From assembly GCF_033473495.1 (NCBI RefSeq), contig NC_088938.1, positions 930,001-994,000 of the forward strand: DNA of 64,000 nucleotides, written 5' to 3'. Below, piece by piece: positions 54,784-64,000 of this stretch (positions are counted from its first letter, which is position 1; every line of letters begins with the position of its first letter). The notes under the pieces were generated by a model, which was given only the letters and a program-made list of their open reading frames with translations, ran no database searches and was not told the origin of the DNA. This stretch comes from Cercospora beticola. Lineage: Eukaryota > Ascomycota > Dothideomycetes > Mycosphaerellales > Mycosphaerellaceae. The translations under genes and the position numbers were made by a program.

Positions 54784-56411
54784 ATGAAGACCAACACCCT
54801 CTTTTCAGCAGCCTGCTGTGCTGTTCTGCCCGCCGCCCACGCTATACAACTCAGCTTGGATAGCCCGCAATCGATTCGAGATGCTTCAGCGAAAATCACA
54901 GAGAAGATGGTTGCGTGGTACCAAGGAAACTCGTTTCAAATACCGGGACTTCTTCCAGGACCGTACTACTGGTGGGAGTCGGGCGCGATGTTTGGATCTT
55001 TGATCGATTACTGGTATTACACGGGCGACGAGCAGTACAACGCATTGGTGACTGAAGGGTTATTGTTCCAGGTGAGTCGCGATGCTGGTCGGCCTGGTTT
55101 GCGAGGAATGAGAAGGAATACGGATACGAATACGGGGAGCCCTGCGCGAATGGAGCAAACAGAGGCACGCCTGAGGTTGGAATGCGAGCGTCTGACTGAT
55201 CGGGTATGATACAGGTCGGTCCTGATGCGAACTTCATGCCTCCAAATCAATCGAAATCGCTAGGAAACGATGATCAAGCATTCTGGTATACACTTCCTCT
55301 TCTCGCATACGATCACGAACGCCATACTAACGCAAAACCTCGTAGGGGCATCGCAGCAATGTCAGCCGCAGAATACAACTTCCCCAACCCACCCGAAGAC
55401 CAACCCCAATGGCTCGCTCTCGCCCAAGCAGTCTTCAACTCCCAAGCCGTCCGCTGGGACACAAACGCCTGCGGCGGAGGACTCAAATGGCAAATTTTCA
55501 CTTTCAACAACGGCTACAACTACAAAAACGCAATTTCAAACGGCTGTTTCTTTAACCTCGGAGCCCGATTGGCAATGTACACGAAAAACACCACTTTCTC
55601 CGAATGGGCGGATCGAACTTGGGATTGGTCGCGCAGTATCGGAATGATTAGCGATGATTATCATGTCTATGATGGTTCTGATGATAAACTGGATTGTCGC
55701 GAGTTGAACCATTTTCAATGGTCTTACAATGCCGGAGTGTACCTCAATGCCGCAGCTGTGATGTGGAATATTACAGCGAATGGGGCGGATGAGGCGAAGT
55801 GGCGAGAACGTGTGCAAGGCATGTTGGATGCGATTATTAGGATTTTCTTCAAGGGGAGTGATATTATGATTGAAGTGGCGTGCGAGGATTCGAGGAACTG
55901 CAATATTGATCAGCAGACTTTTAAGGCGTATTTGAGTCGGTGGATGGCGGCTACTGTGAAGGTTGCGCCTTGGACGCATGATATTGTTATGCCGTTGATG
56001 TCGGCTTCGGCGATTGCTGCTGCTGCGTCGGTGAGTGATTTTCTTCTCTTTTGAAAGGTTCGAGTCTTTGGTGGCCAGTTGCTAACTTGATGGGTACAGT
56101 GCTCCGGTGGCTCAGATGGCGAAACTTGCGGAACGAAATGGACGACAGGAGAGTGGGATGGAGCTTTCGGAGTCGGACAGCAGATGAATGCTCTGGAAGT
56201 CATCCAAGCCAACTTGATCGACCAAGTGAGCGGTCCTGTTGGCAACGGCACAGGAGCTACTTCGGTCGGAGACCCCAATGCCGGTACAAGAGGCGACAAC
56301 GATATCGCTGAGCCATCTGATATCACGACAGCTGATCGTGCTGGCGCTGGTATTCTTACCGCGTTAGTGTTGGTGGCTTTGGGGACGGGCTCTTACTTTA
56401 TGGTTCTTTAG
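54784..56411 (+). CDS. DFG5: GH76 mannan endo-1,6-alpha-mannosidase, Dfg5/Dcw1-type, GPI-anchored
   Basis: Cell-wall enzyme thought to cross-link GPI-mannoproteins to glucan. Four exons, 54784-55071, 55215-55285, 55346-56030 and 56100-56411, give 451 aa. It has a signal peptide (MKTNTLFSAACCAVLPAAHA) and family motifs WWESGAMFGSLIDYWYYTGD, GNDDQAFWGIAAMSAAEYNF (catalytic Asp pair, about 115-116, with the W-G junction rebuilt by intron 2), GGGLKWQIFTFNNGYNYKNAISNGCFF, FQWSYNAGVYLNAAA and CGTKWTTGEWDG. A C-terminal hydrophobic tail (AGILTALVLVALGTGSYF) after a Ser/Thr/Asp spacer is a GPI-attachment signal. Introns are 143, 60 and 69 nt. The conserved core and full ends indicate a functional gene. 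Confidence 0.95.
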
Positions 56412-58140
56412 TGTTTGTACACAAGCAAAATTGTATTGTACATGAAGCAAAGTCTTTTGATGATGGCGTCTGTATGGACGGAGCTTGAACTAGGTTGCAT
56501 GCCGGTGTGCATATGAAGATCCGGAACATGCCACTTTGGTGGGAGCTGCCAGCTGCCTTTCCCTCCCTTCCGTGGCTTTGAGAAACCGCGGACCGGGATG
56601 GACTGTTTGGTGAGCTGTCACAGCGTGGACAGCTACAGGTTTTGAAGGTCAGGAGACGTCTGAAGGTGTTTTGACTGACGCTGAGGGTCATGAAAGCGGA
56701 TGCGATTGCTCTTCCTCTTGCGTGGGATGTGGTTGAAGATGCTACTAACACGACCTCAACTTATCACTGACAGCATTCACTTCGTACAGATCGATCGTTT
56801 GCGAACCGAGCAAACTGGTAATGGTGCGGCCCTCGTCTTTGTGGGCTTCAAGGATCACCCCACGTAACATGCGCTGTTCTGTAGCGGGAGGTGTTGACAT
56901 GCTGGGTCGCGGCGTGAGGACACAGTTTGGTGGATCACGGCTTGAAGACCGACCCATTGCTGCGCCGGTCGCGGGCTGTGAGCCAACACATAGTTGGGCG
57001 GCACTTCACCAACACCTGGTAGGAGTTGCTTCTTCTCGCCGCAGTGCAGCAGTAGTCTCATCAGCAGATCCATATAGTATCGGCGATATGCCTAAGGCAC
57101 GGGGACCCAGTACCATTAGAATGGTGAGGCTGGGAAGGGCCTTGCAGATGCATGAAGACGGCGACGCGCCTAGAGATCCAAATGGTAGACGCAGCGTGCC
57201 GCGAGGGCGACTAGCTGCAGCGAGGAAACAGGTGTCGAGCTTGCACTGGAGCTCCCCCAAGAAGGCTGCGCAGCATTGAGCGGTTTCTGCGGCCCCTGTT
57301 GCTGTCCTGCTGCCCGACACGGTTTGTGCAGGCAGACAGGCCTCTTCGGCGAGCGTATGACACGTTGTGTGGCGCTGGTCTGACTGCGGCGTGACGAAGT
57401 TGTGAGACTGAGACGGACGGCCTGCTGCGTGTCTGACACGGGGCGGCGTTCACAGGCGGAAGAGCTGGGCGCTCAATGGCAGCGCAGAGCAGCGAGAGTT
57501 GGCGTGACAGGAAAGCGGCGATGCGGGAGGGCGGAGGATTGATTGCGAAAATCCAACCACGTTGGTTCGCACTTCAGCTCGGCGGCGTGAGTGGCTGCTG
57601 TGCTCCACCTCCACCTCCAGCGACAAGCAGCAGTCAAATACACCGTGAGACCCTTCTTCGTGCACCGGTGACGAGCATCGAGCGGCATGCTCCCCAGCAG
57701 CAATCCTCGTCGTCGCTCTGCGTGTCTGCGAACACCGTGCGAACGTCCGCAGCAGCAGCAGTGAGCCAGGCAGAGCAGCCTTGCACGACGCGCCATCGCA
57801 CCTTGTTGTTGTTGGCGACTCACCGCTCGCGCGAACGCCCAACTTTAGTGCCAAACAATAAGCCCGACATTGATCCTGCACTAGTTACCGCGACATACCA
57901 CCTCGTCACCTCCCCCGGTGCTGTCGTTGCCAGCGATAAAGGCCACCTGCAAGCGCGGCCGGCCAGAGACGAGAACAGCGCTGCCCACGCATTCGGCCAC
58001 GCCTGCATGAACACCCATGGACATGCACAGCACGAAACGTTGTACGAGGCTCCGCGTGCAACCTCACTCTTGAACCCGCTAGTTACAGCACGACCGTCAG
58101 GAGGTGGCATTGTGCACCGTGTCTCTACAAGTGACGGCCT
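56412..58140. other. 1.7 kb intergenic region
   Basis: Upstream region and probably long leader of the kinase-like gene. A 264-codon plus-strand frame (57476-58270) overlaps the kinase start out of frame and looks like chance. A 51-codon ATG frame at 56745-56900 (minus; MSTPPATEQRMLRGVILEAH) is protein-like but unsupported. A GC-rich stretch lies at 57290-57560. Confidence 0.5.
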
Positions 58141-60819
58141 ATGTCACCGAAGGCTGAGCGCAACATGCCGCACCGTTTCCCATTCGCCAGTCATACCAAC
58201 GACGATGCAATGCAAGATACGGGACTGGACGACGCCCCTCCGAAGCGCCTGCGACCCTCTTCGTTGCTGAGGAAGCCCTTTGCATTGCGGAGGAGGCATC
58301 ATGCAGAGAGCAATGACGATGTCCTGCCGCAGACAGCTCCGACCGAGCTCGCCCAGACGCCCGATTACTTTGCACGAAGGTCGAGTGTCCCAGACAACCT
58401 GCCCATATGCAGGAGGGCGATTCCTTCCCTGCCTCGCCCTCAGACGTTTCGAAGGCAAGAGTCGGAGAAGAGAGAGAAGCTGTTGGAAGTGGAGCCTTCG
58501 ACACGGGAGCGGAGGGCGATGAGTGAGGATAGGCGACGGAGTAGTACGCTCAACCGGACACTATCGCCGCCGTCTTTCAAGCTACCTCTTCGATCAAGTC
58601 TCGACGTTGCGGAGTGGAAGAGAGACAGCTCTTTGCCCTCGCTCTCCTTTGGACCTGCGGATCAGGGCGCATCAAGCTCAAGTCGAAACCTCCCACTCCT
58701 GCCTCCTCTGCAAATACCGACCACCGATGAACCTCCCCCGTTCATCGAAGAGGGTCGACAAATCGAAAGCTTTGATGTGGATAGGAGCACGCTGCAAGAG
58801 GAATTCGATCGTCGTTGGATCCTCAACCTGTCAATGCATTTTCGAGATAAATCCAATCGGGAGAAGTTCTTCGTTACCTACGCCGAACGACCTACGCAAT
58901 GGAGGCGGCTCACCATCTCGCTCGACTACAGGAATGCACCCAAAGACTCTTTGGAAGAAGATCTTAGCACGTTGCACTATCAGCGCGACAAGAGCTTACG
59001 CATTTACGAGGCGATTCGTGATTCCTTGCCTGATATCCAGTATTACGATACCGTAACTAACTTGAAGCTTGAGACCACTCCAGAGGATGGGCAACTGCAT
59101 GTTCATGTGCGAGAAGATGCGAATGAGATTGTCGACTGGCCTGCCATCTCGCTCTTTGACCATATCCGATGTCCACGATTCAATGAGAGCTCATTAGATC
59201 TGGAGTCGCACCTCAGCGGCTTCGTGTACAAGGTACGCTTGAATGGTCGCGTTGTAATCAAGAAAGAGATTCCTGGTCCGGACACGGTTCAGGAGTTCAT
59301 GTATGAGCTGAATGCGCTTGACTCGCTGATGGACAGCAAGCATGTCGTGCGCTTAGAAGGACTGGTGACTGATGCCAGAGGCGAGTGTGTTAAAGGCCTG
59401 CTCATCTCTTACGCTAGCCAAGGCGCGCTCGTGGACATGATCTACGATTTCAGAGGCACGACTTCTCTGCCATGGCATCGACGCGAGAAATGGGCCAAGC
59501 AGATTGTGAGCGGTCTTGCAGACATTCATGAAGCTGGATTCGTGCAAGGCGATTTTACCCTGTCGAACATTGTGGTCGATGAAGATGACAACGCACAGAT
59601 CATCGATATCAACAGGAGAGGATGTCCTGTGGGCTGGGAGCCCCCTGAGCTCAATCGGCTGATTGACAGCGGACAACGTATCAGCATGTGCATTGGCGTC
59701 AAGACTGATCTTTTCCAGCTAGGCATGGTCTTGTGGGCGCTTGCAGAAGAGGTCGATGAGCCAGAGAGAGTCGAGAAGCCTTTACCGCGCATAATTGACG
59801 AGGTCCCGCGGTACTTCCGTGACATTGTCGAGACGTGCCTAAGTGATCGACCGCAGGGCAGAAAAGATGCAGTGCAGCTTCTGCGACATTTCCCAGCGCA
59901 TGCTGGACAGCCACTTCCGCGACGCATCTCGCACGATTTTGAACTCAACTCGCCTTTCTCAGACCGAAGCTCTTCATCCACAGCTTACCGCTCCGCGAAG
60001 AAATACATCGATCCGGACATGGCAATTACTATCGATGATGTCAAAGAGCATCGGCATCACGAGCCTATCGACTATTCTTCGATGCTGCAGAATGCTGTAA
60101 CTTATATGCGACCAGACTCTAATCCTGATTCGATGTATGCATTTGATTCCGATGGATCGTGTATCGTCGGCCGGCGACGGCGTACACACAGTCGAGGCAG
60201 GTCGCCAGTATCGAGCAGGCGCCGAAGGAGTTCGCCCTTTGGGAGAAGTGCTTCGAGCGCGACCTCGTACGAGGGTTCGCCTATGCGCAGAAGATTTTCT
60301 GGTCATACTGATGACTGCGATCGCGTTGAAGACGGGCAACAAGCCAAGCGCGAGGATTCTGGGTGGCAGCCATACATGAGCAATCAACCGGACGATCGAT
60401 TATCGGGCCAGATGCCACAGCTGTCTCGCAGGGTCGCACAGTTGCAAAGTCGGGATCCAGCTCGTGTTGCCGAACTTCTCCACACTGACTCTGGCTTCGA
60501 CGAAATGATGGATGAGCTCAATCTCGATACCTCGGAAGTGACAGAGACGGACGTTGACCTTCCAGAAGCACCGTCTACACCGCGACAGAGCTCCAGCAAG
60601 GAGCTCCAATGTCCGCGGACTTTTTACACACCTGATACTACGCCGCACCAGGCGAATGAGGAGCATGACGATGATTCCACAACGAGAGTTGGTCGGGGGC
60701 CATCATCGCATGAGTATCACGAATATAGCAACACGAAGTTAATGAATGACGACAGTAACGTCACTCGCATGCCGGAAGCACAGCACGGCGATCTGGTTTC
60801 TAGGGAGGGAAGGGCATAG
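58141..60819 (+). CDS. Divergent protein-kinase-domain protein, 892 aa
   Basis: One exon. An Arg/Ser/Pro-rich N-terminus (about 1-210) is followed by a conserved-looking region with FDRRWILNLSMHFRDKSNREKFFVTYAE, common in fungal kinase-like proteins of unknown role. The kinase domain covers about 340-610. Lys in VVIKKE is residue 374. The catalytic-loop segment reads VQGDFTLSNIVVD (Asp471, Asn476) where HRD is expected, so the Asp and Asn remain but His-Arg are lost. The DFG motif is DIN (Asp489). APE-like GWEPPEL follows. The C-terminus is disordered, with RS repeats (RRRRTHSRGRSPVSSRRRRSS). Retained Lys/Asp/Asn/Asp argues for possible activity; substrates unknown. A second ATG at 58165 is close by. 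Confidence 0.9.
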   Translation: MSPKAERNMPHRFPFASHTNDDAMQDTGLDDAPPKRLRPSSLLRKPFALRRRHHAESNDDVLPQTAPTELAQTPDYFARRSSVPDNLPICRRAIPSLPRPQTFRRQESEKREKLLEVEPSTRERRAMSEDRRRSSTLNRTLSPPSFKLPLRSSLDVAEWKRDSSLPSLSFGPADQGASSSSRNLPLLPPLQIPTTDEPPPFIEEGRQIESFDVDRSTLQEEFDRRWILNLSMHFRDKSNREKFFVTYAERPTQWRRLTISLDYRNAPKDSLEEDLSTLHYQRDKSLRIYEAIRDSLPDIQYYDTVTNLKLETTPEDGQLHVHVREDANEIVDWPAISLFDHIRCPRFNESSLDLESHLSGFVYKVRLNGRVVIKKEIPGPDTVQEFMYELNALDSLMDSKHVVRLEGLVTDARGECVKGLLISYASQGALVDMIYDFRGTTSLPWHRREKWAKQIVSGLADIHEAGFVQGDFTLSNIVVDEDDNAQIIDINRRGCPVGWEPPELNRLIDSGQRISMCIGVKTDLFQLGMVLWALAEEVDEPERVEKPLPRIIDEVPRYFRDIVETCLSDRPQGRKDAVQLLRHFPAHAGQPLPRRISHDFELNSPFSDRSSSSTAYRSAKKYIDPDMAITIDDVKEHRHHEPIDYSSMLQNAVTYMRPDSNPDSMYAFDSDGSCIVGRRRRTHSRGRSPVSSRRRRSSPFGRSASSATSYEGSPMRRRFSGHTDDCDRVEDGQQAKREDSGWQPYMSNQPDDRLSGQMPQLSRRVAQLQSRDPARVAELLHTDSGFDEMMDELNLDTSEVTETDVDLPEAPSTPRQSSSKELQCPRTFYTPDTTPHQANEEHDDDSTTRVGRGPSSHEYHEYSNTKLMNDDSNVTRMPEAQHGDLVSREGRA

Positions 60820-61124
60820 CGTTTGGGATGTGGGGCATTGGATGTAACATCCACTTTCGGTTCCTGTAGCATAGTTTTTCGAAGGGGAGGAAGGACGTAC
60901 TGTGGATATTAAGGTATCAATACCATCAAACGGTACAGAAACACCCAATCCAACCCAACCCCAAACCCCCAACCCTTCCTTTCGCAATTTATATGTAGGC
61001 CTCAGGCACGAATGACGATAAGACGAAGCTTATCGGCCCCATTAAAAAGTTGACCTCACACCCCTCCTCTGCCTTCCTCCCCCACCAAACACAACAAAAC
61101 CATTGCACAAGCAGCACACCCAAC
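60820..61124. other. Intergenic region
   Basis: 3' flank of the kinase-like gene and the promoter of the OPRTase gene. A CA/CCA-rich run precedes the start. Nothing else seen. Confidence 0.55.
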
Positions 61125-61841
61125 ATGTCTCTCCCACCCTGGAAAACCGACCTGATCGAAAAGGCTCTCAAAGCCGATATCCTCAAATTCGGCTCTTTCA
61201 CACTCAAATCCGGCCGCACATCACCCTACTTCATCAACTGCGGTCTCTTCTCCAAATTCGGCCTCAGTCGAGCCTTCAACGGCGCCTACGCCCGTACAAT
61301 CCACGAATACGCCACTTCAAACCCCTCTTTCGATTTCGATATAATTTTCGGTCCAGCGTATAAAGGTATTCCGATCGCAGGAATCACAGGGAATGAATTG
61401 AGTCATTTAGATTCCGAGAAATGGGATGGAAAGGGGTATGCTTTCAATCGGAAAGAAGCGAAAGATCATGGAGAAGGTGGGACGATTGTGGGGGAGAGTT
61501 TGAAAGGGAAGAGGGTTATAATTATTGATGATGTTATTACGGCGGGCACGGCGATTCGAGAGGCGATTGAGATTATTGAGAAGCAAGGGGGGACGCTGGT
61601 GGGGATTGTGGTTGCGGTTGATCGGCAGGAGAAGACGCCTAGTGCTGCGGAGAAGGAGGGGAGGGAGGATGATGGGGGGAGTAGACAGAGTGCTATTGGG
61701 GAGGTTAGGAGGGAGACGGGGGTGCCTGTGCTGGCGGTGTTGACGTTGGAGGATATTATTGTTGGGGCGGAGAAGTTGGGGAGGGGTGAGGAGGTGGGGA
61801 GGATGGAGGAGTATAGGAGGAGGTATGGGGCGACGGATTGA
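61125..61841 (+). CDS. URA5: Orotate phosphoribosyltransferase
   Basis: Fifth step of UMP synthesis: orotate plus PRPP gives OMP. One exon encodes 238 aa. Start MSLPPWKTDLIEKALKADILKFGSFTLKSGR matches family entry; the substrate site shows GRTSPYFINCGLFSKFG. DIIFGPAYKGIPIAG and GYAFNRKEAKDHGEGG (catalytic loop with Lys) follow, then the PRPP-binding motif RVIIIDDVITAGTA. A 25-residue Glu/Gly-rich insertion (QEKTPSAAEKEGREDDGGS) lies near 190-205, variable among fungi. I take the ATG at 61125 (CAACATGTC) because the longer frame from 61050 is unconserved. Ura3-type selection relies on this pathway, but the gene is plain housekeeping. Confidence 0.96.
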   Translation: MSLPPWKTDLIEKALKADILKFGSFTLKSGRTSPYFINCGLFSKFGLSRAFNGAYARTIHEYATSNPSFDFDIIFGPAYKGIPIAGITGNELSHLDSEKWDGKGYAFNRKEAKDHGEGGTIVGESLKGKRVIIIDDVITAGTAIREAIEIIEKQGGTLVGIVVAVDRQEKTPSAAEKEGREDDGGSRQSAIGEVRRETGVPVLAVLTLEDIIVGAEKLGRGEEVGRMEEYRRRYGATD

Positions 61842-61986
61842 GGGATGCGGTGATGAGCAGGGCAAAATATTGAACAAGTGGCTCAGAGGTATTCAGTTCA
61901 GAGTACGGGGTCATGCGTCGACCTTGAGACACTGGTTGGCGTTGACGACTCACTCCAGGTCAACTCGCCGCAACATGGAGGCTGTG

Positions 61987-62877
61987 CTACCGCTCCAAAA
62001 CTTCGACCTCGTCCACTGGAAGCCCATCTTTCAGCACATCCCATCTCATGGAAGACACCACCCCGCCATCGATCTTCAGATCGCTTCCTGTGATGTAGCT
62101 CGACTCCGATCCCACGAGAAAAGCAATAGCATTCGCAACATCATACGGAGTAGCAGCGCGCTTTATCGGCGACGATTCCATCATCGCTTTCATACCCTCT
62201 CCATTCTCACCTTCACATTCCGCACGACCCATCTTCGTCATCGTCAGACCTGGTGAGATAGAATTGATTCTAGCACCCTTCTTCCCGTACGCTATCGCGG
62301 CACCTTGGACTCGCAGAAGATTCGAATATTTGGCAAACCAGTATGCCCAGAGTATCTTGCTTTGTGGCCCGCTGTACTCGAAGTTCTGGTAATCTTCGTG
62401 AGAGAGAAGTTCGCTGACTGGGGCCAGAGCTAGATGTCGTTGTAACGATGCCGAAAGTGTTGGCCATGCGAAGCTCATATATGCTGCTGACGACGACACG
62501 CAGATGACTGATGTCTCTTCGCTCGCGTATTCCAGGAAGGCATCGATGACATACGCAGTCCCAAGGAGATCGACTTGGATGACCTCCTCGACAGAGGTTG
62601 CTGTGCTGGGTGAGACCCCGGAAGTATGCACCACAACGTCGATGATGCCGTGGGATGCGGCCGCTGCGACAAAGGTGCGAACGGATTCTAGGGAGCTGAT
62701 CAGAATTTCATGGGTCACAATCTCGAAGCCTTCGTCTACGAGGGATTCCTTGGCAGCGTTGAGGGTCTTCTGAGATCGTGCTCCGAGGAAGATTTTGCGG
62801 TTTCCTGCTATGCGTCGAGCGGCAGCGAGACCAATGCCGGATGCGCCGATTATGACGACGACGTGTTTAGAAGACAT
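61987..62877 (-). CDS. Short-chain dehydrogenase/reductase
   Basis: Classical SDR, 296 aa in one exon; substrate unknown. The Rossmann loop is VVIIGASGIGLAAARRIAG. NAG-type motif is replaced by HTSGVSPS. Serine triad SSSAAYMSFAW, then the active-site Tyr and Lys in WAYWFAKYSN (YxxxK), preceded by an unusually long insertion of about 25 residues (LQRHLALAPVSELLSHEDY...). The C-terminal segment with INSISPGLTMTKMG and YITGSDLKIDGGV is typical. The downstream OPRTase gene is convergent, 145 bp away. No clustered tailoring genes flank it, so a secondary-metabolism role is not suggested. Confidence 0.9.
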   Translation of the reverse strand: MSSKHVVVIIGASGIGLAAARRIAGNRKIFLGARSQKTLNAAKESLVDEGFEIVTHEILISSLESVRTFVAAAASHGIIDVVVHTSGVSPSTATSVEEVIQVDLLGTAYVIDAFLEYASEETSVICVSSSAAYMSFAWPTLSASLQRHLALAPVSELLSHEDYQNFEYSGPQSKILWAYWFAKYSNLLRVQGAAIAYGKKGARINSISPGLTMTKMGRAECEGENGEGMKAMMESSPIKRAATPYDVANAIAFLVGSESSYITGSDLKIDGGVVSSMRWDVLKDGLPVDEVEVLER

Positions 62878-64000
62878 GTTGAAGAAGTTGTGGTGTTTTA
62901 TGTGAGAGACGTCTTGCCCGGGTTTCAGAATTATATACTAGCGGCGATAAAGGACAATGATGGGAGGCAGCAGGAATGGTTCAGTGCTTGAGGAGACGGT
63001 ATTCTGCCGTGATATCCTCACTGCTGTAAGCTTGCGTGTATGATGATGTGGCTTTCGACGATGTATTTCGGTGCCTGAATCGAAAGTGTCTCAAAGGCAC
63101 TTTCTGTAAGTAGGTGCCTGGACGACCGCTATTCTTTGGAAAGAGAAAGAGGCAGATAATAATGCCTGAGGTATCCGCCAAGAGCCGGTACCTCTCCGCC
63201 TCCTCTTCTCGCTCGTCCGTCTCGCCTCGCAGTTTCTTGTCATGAATGACACTATGATGGAAACTCTTCGGAGATGTACTCGATCATCCTTCGGAGATGT
63301 ACTCGATCATGAGACTGACGGCCAGAATATCATTAGCCGGAAGCTGACAGACGGCCTGGAGGCTGGGAGGTGATTGCACGCAGGCCCATGGCAGAAGGAT
63401 TGGTCAACTTTCGTCATACAATCAGCGTCTACTGTACGCATAGTGTGGCACGCACGCGAACCGGTACTGAACACGACGGGCAAAGCTGGAGGCCGCATCC
63501 TCCTTCCTACTGGACCGCGTTTTTAATCCGCTCACTGGATTCGAGATGATGACTGAAGAAATTTAAGATGGTCTAAGGCGATCGAAGGGCCACGTATGAC
63601 CCAAAAAAAAAAGAAGCAAGATGTGCTAGTCAGCCTCACCCAAGCGGCTAGAGCCTCGGAATCCAAGTATCTTGGGCAGGCAAGCTCTACTCCGCGGTGA
63701 TCGACAGGGCGACTGTCAATGGTCTCGTGAGCGCCACGAGGTCAGGTTGTGGCAGTGCCTTTGTACCCATCCCATTACATGGCCCCGATGTATATGCGTG
63801 TAACGATGGGCGACATATATCTGGTTCGTTATAGTGTCTGCCTTCAAGGTGGGTATGAGGGGCATTGCGGTTCGCACGACCCTCTTGGCGTTGCCTTGCA
63901 GTCGCTGACATCGCGGAAATGCGGACAGGAACTCTCATCGATTTGTTCCAGCCGCTTCTCATACAACGCATAGCCTGTCCAGGACTGCGCTTAGCAGATC
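62878..64000. other. 1.1 kb at window end without a supported gene
   Basis: Promoter of the SDR gene and unassigned sequence. It contains the 23-bp tandem duplication at 63266-63310 and an A10 run near 63602. No tRNA or complete gene recognised. Confidence 0.5.
63266..63310. repeat. 23-bp tandem duplication
   Basis: CTTCGGAGATGTACTCGATCA plus TC occurs twice in direct tandem, 63266-63288 and 63289-63310 (second copy lacks its last base). Origin unknown, most simply replication slippage. Confidence 0.85.

Noticed and set aside
57476..58270. 264-codon plus-strand frame
   Set aside because: GC-rich, out of frame with the kinase gene it overlaps, and without any domain; the composition (Arg/Ala/Pro/Thr) is that of chance frames.
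63600..63700. Possible tRNA or RNA gene near the A-run
   Set aside because: No T-loop consensus (GTTCRA) with a matching acceptor stem could be folded by eye; none found elsewhere in the window either.

Overview
This is nuclear DNA of a filamentous ascomycete (Pezizomycotina). Genes on both strands are broken by short spliceosomal introns, mostly 47-60 nt, with GT...AG ends and CTRAC-type branch sites. The gene set is fungal: a HET-NACHT-ankyrin receptor, a GH76 GPI-anchored mannosidase, a Nif1-like Sel1 protein and a SulP sulfate permease. Dothideomycetes is my best guess from general feel; I cannot prove it from the window. All exon borders below were read by hand from the sequence.

Layout. 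1-4.9 kb: no supportable gene. 4.9-13.3 kb: housekeeping genes (eIF3g, a PRISE-type reductase, mitochondrial ribosome recycling factor, TFIIS), then a head-to-head pair of small BTB/POZ genes. 15-27.4 kb: a Nif1-like Sel1-repeat protein, a disordered protein, a Ser/Pro-rich 860-aa protein, a 114-aa acidic protein and a sulfate permease. 29.2-35.3 kb: Bub2-type TBC protein, a GH2 glycosidase and Rrp8, the last two head to head. 35.7-41.3 kb: a broken GFA-family gene, then a 1553-aa HET-NACHT-ankyrin receptor with nearly identical tandem ankyrin repeats. 42.6-49 kb: a CoA-binding protein ending in a peroxisomal tripeptide after splicing, head to head with a HIT hydrolase; a secreted Cys/Ser-Thr-rich protein; a myosin light chain; an MDR oxidoreductase. 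49.4-54 kb: long-chain acyl-CoA synthetase, a lysine-methyltransferase-like protein and a small secreted protein with eight cysteines. 54.8-63 kb: Dfg5-type mannosidase, a divergent protein kinase, orotate phosphoribosyltransferase and an SDR.

Most genes are unrelated housekeeping functions; I see no biosynthetic cluster. The accessory, fast-evolving elements are the receptor with its repeat block, the GFA relic beside it, the 8-cysteine secreted protein, and the Ser/Thr-rich secreted protein. These are the best places to look for undescribed biology.
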